From contig VZRS01014158.1 in NCBI GenBank assembly GCA_013398055.1, positions 377,488-441,487 of the forward strand: a DNA stretch of 64,000 bases, given 5' to 3'. A program made the position numbers and the translations under genes. Shown one piece after another: positions 48,100 to 60,441 of the stretch (positions are counted from its first letter, which is position 1; the number at the start of each line of letters is the position of its first letter). The notes under the pieces are model-generated. The model was not told the origin of the DNA, did no database searches, and saw only the letters and a program-made list of their open reading frames with translations. This DNA is from Ifrita kowaldi (lineage: Eukaryota; Chordata; Aves; Passeriformes; Cinclosomatidae).

Positions 48100-48925
48100 A
48101 TTAAAGGAGTCGTAGAAAACAGACAAAGTAGCTCTTAAAAGACATCTAGTTCATCCTCCGTTCTCAGGACATGGATGACTAAATCATTCTTGGCAGAGGT
48201 TAGTCTAGTTCTCCCTTTGTTGTAATTTAAGTCCACTACTGTCTGGTCTCTGCAGTCGCCTTTTACACATCTGAAGACCATTATCATGTCTCCCCACAGT
48301 CTTCTCATTTGTAGGTGATGAAGAGCCTGGTCCTTTCAATGTTTCCCAGACTCGGGGAGCTCTCCCTGTTTTCCTCTTTTCTCTCACCATTTGATTCCTT
48401 GCATACCTGGAAACGATGCTTCAGACCGAAGATAGTACTCCATCTGAACAAAGTCCTTCTATTGACCTTTCTGAGGATGATATTTGCTTTTCTTGCAACC
48501 TTGTGGCATTGCTGACGCATGTTCTTCTGCGACCCATTGCCATCTCTGATCCCATTCGTCCCTCTGTCCATTCATCTCCATCTTACATTTGTTCAGTCAG
48601 TTATTCCCAAGTGCTATGCTTTGGATTTGTCCATAGTGAAACACATTCCATTTGCTTAATGACCACGTGCATCTTATTTTGGTCATGCATCCTCTCTATT
48701 TCTTCAGTTCATCCTTCTGAATTTAAATCCTCTGGTCTGCATAGGTCTTACAGCTTTACCAAGCACTGCATCCTTTGCAAAGCTGGTATGAGTGCTATTA
48801 ATTCCGTTGTGCAAACCATTAACAAAAATACTGAAAAGTGCCGTATCTGGGACACGTACAGTACAATGTAATGGCTGTGGAATGCCCTGGTCAGTGACTC
48901 TTCATTACTGCAGCTCACAGGACAG
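48100..48925 (-). mobile_element. old, diverged CR1 LINE fragment
   Basis: Plus strand shows reverse-complement CR1 wording: CATTATCATGTCTCCCC, then AGCCTGGTCCTTTCAATGTT, later CAAACCATTAACAAAAATAC and TGGAATGCCCTGGTCAGTGA. These are the blocks of a CR1 3' region in the expected order. It is much more diverged than the copy at 20.9 kb and has no intact reading frame. Boundaries are approximate. Confidence 0.75.
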
Positions 48926-48999
48926 GCGTGGTGGGAACAGGTGGTTGTTATTCTACTGATATGCCACCACTTGGGCGAGTTCAAGTGAAATTGTGTCAA

Positions 49000-51900
49000 A
49001 TCATCCACACCCAGGGAGGTCTGAGCCTCTTCAGCAACAGCGCTGTTGAGGGTCCTCATAAAGCCCAAAGATGAAATGACAATAGCCTGAAGCATCAGTG
49101 GTTCTTCCACAGAGCCAGGAGAGTTATATTTGCTCCGGTCCCTCCACCTTTATGCTTGTGGATGTAGAAATCAGCTCTATATAATCATACTAGAAGTTTA
49201 AAAAAATATTTTCATAATTCAAATCCTTTTCTGAAAAATTAAATTGAGTTTGGCCTAGTTTCTCTAAAAAATGGAAGCGCATTGTTAAGTGGGGGCGAAG
49301 AAAGAAAGAGTTAGAAATGTGAGCAGGCAGTAGAAGTATTTTTGGGACAAACATTCAGGAACTAGAGGTGTTGTAGTGCTCAGAGAAAACCACGGTATTT
49401 AAGTTTTCTTATTCACAGAAAATCTTGTTAATTTTCACTTTTGAAAGCGTAATTCTTTCCCTCACTTAAACACTATAAATGCCATGTTTCATTAGGAAAT
49501 TGTATTTTTCTCAAAAAATACTGACAAGGATTTTTTCTCTTTCATCACTGCTTCTCCATGAAAATAAGCCACCAAATATAGTTCAGTTTCAGAGTAGTTT
49601 TTTTGAATTTCATGTGTTTTAAACTACATTTCTGTTATAGTTGTTTTTTTCAACAACTTCCAATAGATAGATACTTTACAAGAATGGTCTTTTGAGAATA
49701 TATTTTGTTGTGAAAACTGCCTTTCTTTCTTAGAGCTTCCTGTAAAATCTTTCCTTCTCTAAACTCATGATAAAGATGAATTTGCTGTTCTTGCTAACAA
49801 TGATTATACTCTTTTCCAAGGCCAAATGACCAAGAAAATAAATATTTTGAGCTGCATGTGCGCTTACCCTGTCATTCAGCTCAGCATATGAAACAGTTGA
49901 GATTTACAAGGAAACATTTTAATATGTTTTGCTCTTATTGGCCTTGAAATTAGCTGTAAAAATAATGCACAATTATACATAACTCCTTTGTTTTAGGCAT
50001 GGCAAGACAAGATTCCTGAGACCAAACTCAGATTTTTGCAAGGGCTCTTTATGAGTACTCGCTTGTTTAATGCAAGTAAAGTTACCAAATACCACACATG
50101 CTATATATTACATGGTTTCTAAAGTATAGCCCTGTATTTCCTTTGGAAAGAGTAAGGCATGGAAAAATTACCTTAAAAAATGATGTGTCAACCAGGTAAT
50201 TTTCCCTTAATATATAATTGATTCATAGAGGCTGATTCTTGCTGCTGTGTTACTCAGTGAACAACAATATGGCTTGATATAAAAAGCATTGTTTTGCTTT
50301 ATGTTGATATTCTTCTTGACTGAGTTACACTGCATTGTATCAGCATAGTAAAACCAGAATCATTCAATAGTATCTCAAACATTAGAATAATTAATAAGTG
50401 ATTTTGGGCATAAAAAATACTGAGTTCTGGCACAGCCACCGTTGGAATGGGTTGACCTGGATTTAACTCAAGGTTTGGTCAATGCAAGACTAGTCTGCAA
50501 GAGAGCAAATGTAGTTACCAAATCAATGACATATGACCACAACAGAAGCATATTTGACGGAAAAAGGAAATTGAGAAATCCAAGACAATAAGATAAGGCA
50601 GTGGTCTCTCCATGGTTTATTAAAGTTAGGAAATGTGTAACCTAAGAGACTAACTTGCCCCATATTTTTGCAACTCTCATTCAGAGCTGATATTTTGCAT
50701 TTCAAGCAGTATTGTTACTTGAAATGAGAAGTTGAAACTTAAATATTTTCTTTTTTTTTTCTACTTTGTGATGTGTAAACAAAAGTTCAGACTTTTTTTT
50801 TTTGTTGTTGTCACTCTTTCATCTTTTATCCCCAAATGCAGATACTGTTTGGACTAGAACATTCTTGTCTACTTGTTCTTGAGTACCAGGTGCTGTTGAC
50901 TGACTGAGAAGCCTGAGTTAGTAGTAACTGAAGGGTTAGGCCTGGCTTTGTTAGCCCGTATGGGACTGGCCCACCTATTTATGGCATCTGCTAATGGGGT
51001 GAAAGGACTGACTTTCACAGGCTTTTGTCACCTGCCTGCAACTTTCTTCCAGCTGTAAATATTTATCCCCCTACCTACCTCCAGTCTCCATCAGAACTGA
51101 ATATCTGGTTACTCACTAACATTATTCTGTCAAAATGATTTGAGTGACTTTAAGTACTTCCTAGTGGGAGATTAAAAAACAAACAAACAAACAAACAAAA
51201 CCTGAATCAAATTTGACAGAACTGGGTTAGAGGAGACTATGGATGCAGTGGCACCTCACCTGGGATGGAGGCCTCAAAGAGCAGCTTGGGGAAGTCTGTA
51301 TAGGTAACGCTGACTCTGGATGTGCCGCAGCCAGAGAAGTTTATCTGACAGGGCTTTCTTTAAATCTAGCCTCACCTTCAGTGCATTTTTCAGTTAAGAA
51401 AAAAGTGTGACAGCAGCATCAATGAAATAGCAGCATCAAAACATCTAAAGGAGCAAGCATTCCCAAGAAAAAGAGGAGTTTTTTAGCTGTAATTTGCAGG
51501 CTTTGGGGTGGTGGGGGATGAGTTTGTAACCTATTTTAATGCCTGTGGTTAACTTGCCTTTGGAAGTCACAACTACTGCTAAAACCACGGTGACTTCTCA
51601 CCTTTGCTGAAGGTTTAATAGGAACTTGGAGCAGTTTTTCACATGTCTGCACAGCTGCTCCCCAGCCACTGGAGGGGATTTCTCGGGATGTCAGTCTGTG
51701 TTAAGAAGATAGTGCCAGTTCAAGGAATCCTGCCTCCTTGCACGTGCCTCTTCTGCTCATCTCTCATTCCTGCCGCTACACCACTCCAGGCTTTCTCATG
51801 ACCTAGATCCTTTCTGCAATTCACCTTCTCTAAGAGTCTCACTAACAGCTCCATGAGGATTGCTGTGGGGGCAGCAAACTGGTGTGATCAAAGAGGAGAA

Positions 51901-54900
51901 ACCCAGGTTTCTTAAACTGGTATTGCTGCAGAAGCCAGTGACAAATGAAGCAACCATTGAGGCAATAATGTCTTAAATTATTCTAGAATAAATGTGTTAA
52001 AATGCTCTAGAAATTATTTAAAAGGCTGAAGACAACTGGGCACAGGAGGGACTTTTTTTTTTCAACTTTTCAAAGACAAATGATCTGAAAATATGCACAT
52101 TTATTATGCTTCTCAACATGAAGAAACGAGAGCATCCAAATTTTGTCTTTGACTTTCAGATCCAAAGAACACTGCAGTATGATGTATTAAATCTAATTGT
52201 TGTGGCCACTTGCATTTGAAATTTGCTACTTAAGAGCATAAGAAGTAAAGCATTGAATTAACATCTGTAAAAAATTGCTCCTATACCGCAGCTGTTTTGA
52301 CCTGGCCAAGAGCGTGAGAACCATTGCAGCTTTGTTCATTGATGAAAGTCATGTGTCATTTCGGGTAAAGTTTTAAAACCTGTATAATCGGGACAACAGT
52401 GAGTTCTTTTGTACTGTTTCCTCCTGTATTTGTGAAGCTCCTGCTTCAGCACAATCCCAGTAACTTGAGAATGAGAACATTTGAGATCACCTATAACATG
52501 AGCAATAATCATAGTTCAACTGGCCAAAGAATGATTTATCGTAATCTGTGTAGGAAGATTACTAACAGGCAAGAGTCCAAAATACTTCAACCATCTTAAA
52601 AATGTTTCCAAGAAAATATCTGATTTTAATAATGACTATGCAATATGTAGGAAACATGAATGCTAGAGGTTAAGAGATTAGCAAAGAGTTCTCAGCAACA
52701 CGGATTTAACACAGGAAGCAATGGGGAAAGTCTAAGATTAAACTGTTCAGCTAAAGCCAGAACGGAAGCTTAGGCAAGAAAACATGGGGTCATAACCATG
52801 TTGACATATCTGTGCCAGGAAGATGAGTCACAATAGTAGTAAAACCTAGGTACAAAATGTTCATTATGGATTCTAGAAAGTAAGTCAGAGTTGGCAATTG
52901 TGTCGTGTTTCCACCATAGATAAATCTGTTTCCTCTTTTGATTAAAAAGTCAAGGGAGTGCAAATGCAATCAGATAAAGCACATGGCAGATCACATACTC
53001 AAAGTACCCACTTTAATTTGTTATAATATATAATAATGTGTCAATGAATTCTTTTCAGGTTAGGCAGAGAAGGGGTTTTCTTTAAAGTATTTGGGCACAC
53101 AGGAAAAATATTTCAGAGTTTTAAGCAGCAAGAAAAGCATGTTTTTCTAACTTGCTTAGGTCTAGAACATATCAACTAGTTAAAGCAGCTGAGCAAAGTA
53201 CCATGATCATCTTTGTGCTTTCAAATGAGGAGGAATACAAATGCTGCGAGAAGTTGAATTCTCTGGCTTTGACTCAGGAAAGCTCTGAAGCACGTTCTTG
53301 TTTTTAAGCACAAATGTTCCAGTGGAAATCATTGGTGGTGCCTCAACGACTTGCAAGATCAAGGTGGTAAAATGTTTCATGTTTGGGTTTTTTTCATTAT
53401 CTTGCATATGTGTTGTAGCTTCTCATACAGCAAAGCAGCAAGCTGCTACACGTCTCTTGTAACTGTGGGTACGGAGGAATTTACAATGTAAGCATTTTGT
53501 TTCGTATTTCGTGAAATATGTGCCCTCACCTCAAGTCTTTGCTGTAGATTCAGTGCAGCACGGAAATACTGCAAAACTAACACAAATTCAGTGGAGGGAA
53601 TGGGGGATATTGCTTCTTTATTGTCAAAAGACATTTATTTCTGGGAGACTTTATGGAGCAAGAGCAATTTATCACAAGTTTTATTGCTTTGCATGTGAGA
53701 TTGGGTAACGAGTTAATAAAACTCTATTGTTTGCTAACTGGAGTCATGGCATAAAAGGAAAGGAACCTTTTATGTAGTAATACAGAAATACTCTGGCTGT
53801 CATATTTGTAAAGGAAATAATCTACGTTCATTTCTTAATAATAAAAGGGCTTGAGGTTATGCAAGTACACCAACGCAAGATGGTGTTTAGCTATTTAAGA
53901 GACAGACTACTCCACTATTTTTTCCCCTAGTTCTTCCTGTTTTGTTCATAGCAGTTTTACCATTTGTTTGCACTTACAGCCTCCTGCTTCTAGGGAAAAA
54001 GAAAATATTTTTTAGAAATAGACAGTTTACTGACTGCAATATATAAAACTGTGGTTTGCTTATATTTTAGTGCTGCCTCTACCCATATTCTGTGTTCAGT
54101 TAATAATTTATGAAGCAGAATAACATACTCTTCTCCTCCATTGTTTCTGTTGATTCTGTCTTGGGATTTTAACAGGAAGAGAGGCTCCAGTTTAAAGCCA
54201 GAGTTAGCAACTAAAGGTTTCAAAAATACAGGCTAAGCAGCTACCACAGAAGTGGCCAGAGCAGCTAGTTTGACTGTGGGTCTAAGATTTTCCAAAATTT
54301 TCCTTTAAGCAGTGGTTCTGGTTGCAGCTGACTTTAATAATCACAGTTAATACTGATCTTCTTCACGACATCCTGTTTGCAGAATCTAGACAGGCAGAAT
54401 CCTGATTTCTGCCAAGGACTTCCAGGGAACACAGTAAGAAGCAAATGCTAACACTGCTGTCGATAACAGAGAGATTATCACTGTAATTTAAAAGACTGCA
54501 AGCTGAGAATAGATTGTCCTATATTGTTGCCCTTTTCCTTAAAAATGCAACAAAAAGTAAATTCAGATCCAAAATCTACTTACTTGGTTTCTGCGTGTAG
54601 TTTGGATGCAGCAAATGCTTCTAGATGTACAAAAGTCTAAAATAAATTGTGCTAAAAATCAGTGCAAACCTCACTTTCAAATTTTTTTTTCCCTGAATGT
54701 TTAAACCAGTGCAGAGTGGCCAGCACTGAGACGCTTCTGCTCATCTGCTGGTCTGCATTGGGATGCTCTGCATTAGGGCACAAGAAAAGGATTTTATCTT
54801 ATAGTCTGGAGAAGCAGTTGCAACCTTTCAAAATACCGAGATTTGAATCACTGCAGCCTATGAACTACTGTACATTTTCTGGCACAAGAAAGAATGAATA

Positions 54901-57080
54901 AACTGCATCCTCTGTGCATACCAGGCTCGGGTACAACAGCATTTGCTGGTGAGAGAATGCGCCTTCCATTTACTCTTTCAGTAAAAAATACGATTTGTGA
55001 AATTTATGCTTCTAATGGCACATTATTTACTATTCTTTGGAGGTTACCTTGCTTTACAAGTGTTCAAGTCTTCTTTTCTTCAGCTTGGAAGATGCTGTTG
55101 GACTTTCAATTACCTGTCTGTAAGGAAGGAAACCAGTTAAAAACCAGTGGCTCTTGATCCATCTTTCACACAAATATTGTGATGTTACTCCAGTGTCCTA
55201 GGATGAATAATATCAAATAAACCTCTTAGATTTTAAGGTGCTTTCGCATGAGGATAGGTAAGATTTGAGGTGTGTGCCATTAACGATGATGTGCCACCTA
55301 ACAGAAGCTGGGTTTAAAGTTCCTCCTGCTGCTGATGGTTGGTGGCCCTGGAGGTTGGGCTGTTGCTTCAGAGTAGCTGAACGAGCCAGTGTTTCAACTG
55401 TATTTCTGATGAAGAGAATGCTCAATGTTTGTGCTGAGTATTTTACCAGTATGTACCTCTGTTGATTTTTAGATTTCTTTTTTCTTAAAGAAATCCCCAT
55501 TAACTGTTTACAGCTATCTCAAGTTTGTAAAAAAATGTACTGATCTCTAGGTTCTTCACAACTATTGAATTGTTTCTGTATTTAGTTAAAATAAGCTTCT
55601 TAGCCTGATCAGTTCTGTCATCACTGCGCATATTGGTATATTAATGGTAAGTAAATGCAAATGGGAGCACGAAGACGCCCAAACAAATTTAAATTTTAAT
55701 TTGCGTGAATTCTGTTTGAAGGTTTGGCCTGGTGTTGTTCAAAATGCAGTGCTTCTGAATCAGAAGCGATAAACTTACAAGAGAGAGTGCTGGAAATGAT
55801 CCATGGACATCTTGTTCTTATTAGACATGGGCTAAATCATTCTGACAGATTTCAGACCTGCTGAAATATTATTCATTAAAATTTTGATGTTGATTTCAGA
55901 ATTACTGGGAGCACATTTTACTTATATCTTTAAGGATGACTATCAAAAAGGGAGAAAACAAGTATATATGGTGAAAAACAAGGTGGGAAAAGAGTCAGAG
56001 ATCTGACAGTGTGAAAAAGAGACACCCTGGGAAAGCAGCAGAGGAAAGTGAAAGAAAAAAATCCCAATATTTGTAAGTATGTCTGTTTAGGACTGAGACT
56101 GTGCCAAACCTTGGACTTGGAGGCTGTTCTGTCCTTAATACATTGCACATGATTGTCTGTAGCTAGAAAAACATTTTTTGTGGTTTTAAAAAAATTGAAT
56201 TATTCTTATATGAAATAAAATAAACTGTGAGTTTAAATGACAGAGTAAAAAGAAATGAAATTCATTTTGTAAGCCCTCAGAGAGTTTAAAAATCCCTTAG
56301 GTTCACAAAACCTCAAACTCCATAAGGTTCATGTATTCCCAGAGTAGGATGCCCAATGTAGTTATTTCCATCTGCTTTAATTACGTTTTCATCAGAGTTT
56401 TTCTGTTTAGCTGACTGATTCTCCTTTCAAGACATGTTTGTGTTAAGGGCAAGATCCAAAATACCCCATTGACAGTTCCTGTGCAATCAGAGAGGCATTA
56501 GCTAGGGAGGGAGATTATAAAACCTGGGTAACTTTCAAAGGTACAAGACCATAGGCAGTTTGAGTATTATTATGAAAGTTTATTTCAGCTTGTTCCAGGT
56601 AGGCTCATTTGCCTTTTAGGATCTGTGTCTTCATCCATTGGAGGCATTTATTGTGTCTAAGCTCCAGAGAGAGTGGCCCTTAGTGTATTCCTTAAAATAA
56701 AATTATCTTCTGTTGGCTGCCTGTAAGTAATTCCCCACTCAGTGGGGCTTTTTAGCTTGTTCCTCAGGAATGCCAGTGTCCACCCTATATGATGTGTGGG
56801 CTCCCAGCTGCGTACCTTAGCAGACTAACAGTGTCCATTTTTCAGACCTTGGACTGCTACTGAGCACCATGGAGCTGTTTCTAAATGTTAACATCAAAAG
56901 GAAGCAAAAAAAAAGCAGGCTTGTGGCACTCGAGCCTGCAGTGGCCATGTATTTTCTATCTTCTTCTTTAATGCCTAACAAGGGGTGCCAAAGCAGAGGG
57001 GTGTGTGGAGTTAGATGGTGAAACAAGCTGATGTGAACAGTTGGTGTCAGTAGATTCTGATAATCAACAGAGATACCATG
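49000..57080. other. intergenic DNA without recognisable genes
   Basis: AT-rich, with short open frames only. It contains a (CAAA)n run at 51180-51200 and short homopolymers. Nothing else identified. Confidence 0.75.
51180..51200. repeat. (CAAA)n microsatellite
   Basis: Five CAAA units after an A run. Confidence 0.9.
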
Positions 57081-57084
57081 GGGC

Positions 57085-57715
57085 TGGGTGAACATAAGAG
57101 TGGCTATGCTAGGTCAGAGCAGGGATTCACACAGCCCAACACGGTGTCTGTGATACTTACCTGACAGGGAGGCGTTCTGATTGTGAAAGTGGTTTTTGAG
57201 AGGGAGCCTCATTACTAGCACTTCAAGTAGACTGACACCTGCAACTTCCCCAGATCCAGGGAACTTGGCATTAAAATTTGTGATGTGGGAGATTGTTTTT
57301 GTTCTTTATCCAGAATTAAAAGATATTCCTACCACCAAACGACGAGTAAACTCAAGTGAATGCCTAGGGAAGAATTTAGGAAGAGATGATCTGGTTGCTG
57401 CTTAAGTCCCTATCAACTTTTAGCATCTTTGATGTTCCTTGCAAGGAATTCCACCCATTTAATGAGAGCTACACCTTTTAGTTCAGTTTGAATTCTTATT
57501 TGGAACTTCATTTGATAGCGCTCACTTTTGAATTGGTAGATGCAGTCCAATTGGTACCAGGCTACCCTCTCCATGACACTTGTGATTTTACACATTTCTG
57601 GCACATCCCTCAGTCATCTGTTTCCCCAACTGGAGTCCTGAGTCATTTGATCATTTCCTTATTTGTAGCCACTGCAGATCTCTGATCACCTGTCCTGTCC
57701 TTGCTCTTTCCCATT
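57085..57715 (-). mobile_element. ancient sauropsid-type CR1 fragment
   Basis: On the plus strand the blocks ACATAAGAGTGGCTATGCTA with GGTCAGA, then CTTGCAAGGAATTCCACCCA, CTCTCCATGACACTTGTGAT, CATCCCTCAGTCATCTGTTT and CAGATCTCTGATCACC follow the order of an old CR1 3' region that is common in turtles and crocodilians. It is strongly diverged. The central part is weakly matched, so there may be insertions. An ATT-rich run follows it. Confidence 0.65.
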
Positions 57716-57718
57716 TTT

Positions 57719-57760
57719 TAATTATTATTATTATTATTTATTTATTTTATTTCTTATTTT
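57719..57760. repeat. (ATT)n/(ATTT)n low-complexity run
   Basis: ATT units passing into ATTT units, at the edge of the old CR1 fragment. Confidence 0.9.
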
Positions 57761-58858
57761 GAGTCCCATTTCTTTGTTGAGCTTTGCAGCTATCTCTAGA
57801 TTGTAGGTGGAGCCTTTCTGCAGTCAGAAGTCTTCCTTGGTGTTATTAGTCTGATTAGACAAAAATGATATGTAGTGACTAATTTTTCTTAGGACACATT
57901 TATGTACACGTGTGAGTATGTGTGAGTACTTGAGATATGCTTCACCTGCTCTTCTACCATGGACAATACAAAGCTGTTTACGCATTATTGTACTTGGAGC
58001 AGGTTTGGAAACTCAGGCGTCCTGCCTTCCTAGCCAGTTTGTGACCCCATGACTGGAGACTCACACAGGCTCTTTCTCACATTCAAATTACAGGATCATC
58101 ACTTCAGCCATATGCAGTGTGACTGCTTCAGGGACACCCTTCCTGCAGCATGGCCTTGCCTCCTGCTTCAGGCCATCTCTGAGAGATGGCAGAGGTGGTT
58201 TTGTGTTTGCTTGGGACCTGGGAGCAGGTTTTCCTTATCTTCTGTAATTGCTAAGCTATTGCATAACAGGACTTCTCCTCCAAGTGAAACATCAGCTGCA
58301 ATACTTCCTCCATTACTTACTCCTGTGGCAGGGAGTGTGTCCATGTGCCACACAGCACTAGCAGGTGTGCACAGTGGCACTGCAGATATCAGAGTCCATG
58401 GGTCACAGAGCAGTCACTGGTGACTTTGGATCACGTGCAGGCGATTGGTAGTGTACTGAAGAACTCTGCTGACAAAGGTATAGGTGCATACAGGATTAGG
58501 CAGCAGGAGAGACAGAATCATAGGATTTATTTGGGACTAAGTGCACAAGGTTAACTGAACCTTAAGGTGTTGTTGATATTGCACAGAAAGTTGTGGAGCA
58601 GCAATTGCATCATCATCATTATCAACATCAAGCAGCAGTGTCAACCTGCATAAGAGGTCAATAATATCCTTGGTGCTTGTTGTGGACTTACTAGGAGGTA
58701 GCTGTTTCCCTAGGAACTATCTCTATGGGTTCACAGAGGTGGTATTACTGTTATCCCTGTGTAATGCATGGACTTGGGGCGCAGAGGGATTTAGAATTGT
58801 CTGAGCTAAGATCACCCAGAAAGTCTCTGACAGAGCCCAGAAGTGGCCACCAAAGTTT

Positions 58859-58904
58859 CTTCCTTCCTTCCTTCCTTCCTTCCTTCCTTCCTTCCTTCCT
58901 TCCT
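58859..58904. repeat. (TTCC)n microsatellite
   Basis: About 11 uninterrupted units of TTCC, the same motif family as the tract at 46365. Confidence 0.95.
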
Positions 58905-60118
58905 ACTGTTCTTCTGAGAAGAAAACAAGTCACTTGTAGGGAACACAAAGGAACACTGTCGATGGTTTATGGAGCTCGTTAGAATCTTTCTTTCAGTGAT
59001 TTTTCTTTCCCTCTAAGCATGTCCAAATCTTATTGCTTTCATAGAACAGTTTTACAAAATAATGGGTGAGTAATATTTGTCTGTGAAGAGAAAGGGCTGT
59101 CTGGTTTTCATTTGAAGAGGAAGTAAATGAGCTTTCACAACCTTTCTTAGGGACAGCTGATTTAAAGTCTAGGTGATTGAAATTGGAAATTAACTGGACT
59201 AGAGATACTCAGTTTATAAATATATTAATAGAACACTAAGGTTGGGATTTATACCCATAGCTAACAGAAGTTTCATCTGTGTATTTGTTGTGACATTTCT
59301 ACTCATTGTTATCAAGTACAGGCAAAGCTACTTTCTGGTCAAGTATCTGTAATGTAACTATGAACTAATTAGGGTAAAATAGCATACTGAAGTGGTTTTA
59401 GTAAAAGGATGTGTCAGATTTTCTTGGTTTGGGGCTTTGCTCACCTGTTGTTTTAGGTAAAAGCAAGGAAGGGATGGAGAGAAGGAAGTTCATATTTTCC
59501 AGAAGAGGAGAGGTAATGGTTTAATGTGATTAATGATTTAATGGTTTCATGATCCACAGCTGTCCCAGACAGAGCAAATCACTCTGACTTCCCCTTAGGA
59601 GTGTCAAGATACAAGCTGAAGCTGCATGGGTGCTGGTCCCTTTGCCCACGGAGGTCCTATGTGGTGGTTGTCAAAGGAAACTTTTCAGATGGGACTCATC
59701 TTCAGATCTGTGTAACGAAGTGAGTTAATGTGACATGGTAACGGAGCTAATTTCCCCTGGGAGGCTCTGGTACATGTGGAAGGATGCTGTGTTCCTTTAC
59801 TGATGTGTTCCTTCTCTGCCCACCTGAGATCAGAGTGAGAGTGGCAATGGTGGTGGTAGGGAGACAGTTTGAGGAGTATAACCCCCGGCATGGGAGCTCC
59901 CTCTTCTGTGTATGCAAAGGAACAGGGGCTAAAATTCATGTCAAAACAGAAAATAAAGTACTCATTTCTCACTGGAGTAAACTAAGAAGGTAAGAACACG
60001 AGAGTTTGTATCTGAATTTGTCTATTTCAGTTTGCAAGTATAATGAGGTGTGAATAAGAGTGTTCAAATGAGAGTTTTTTTACAAATGCACTATTACCTA
60101 TGCAACAACAACATCCTG

Positions 60119-60164
60119 TTTTGAAATTAGTAGAACTAATTAGCTGTTTGAAATTAGTAGAACT
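60119..60164. repeat. two-copy direct duplication, 27-bp period
   Basis: GAAATTAGTAGAACT occurs at 60123-60137 and 60150-60164, each preceded by TTT. Confidence 0.85.
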
Positions 60165-60424
60165 GTTGTTGAACAATGAAATAAAAACACCACTAAATTA
60201 GCTACAGATAGATATGCCTTTCTATGTGGAAAATAACAGGTGCTACTGTGGTTCATGGCAATCAGTTATCAATGGCTACTGATATATTATAGTACCAGAC
60301 AAACCTGTGAAAATGCCAAGGAAAGTTTTGTTTTGTTTTGTTTGATATCTCATAGTGGAATTCTCAGTAGGGGAGCTTAAGCTAGAAATCCAGAGGTACT
60401 TAGAAGTAGCTTTAAACAATGAGC

Positions 60425-60441
60425 AAATAATAATAATAATA
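60425..60441. repeat. (AAT)5 microsatellite
   Basis: Five AAT units followed by A-rich sequence. Confidence 0.9.

Noticed and set aside
48315..48871. Overlapping plus-strand frames of 66 and 151 codons
   Set aside because: They are the antisense of the old CR1 fragment, not a gene.
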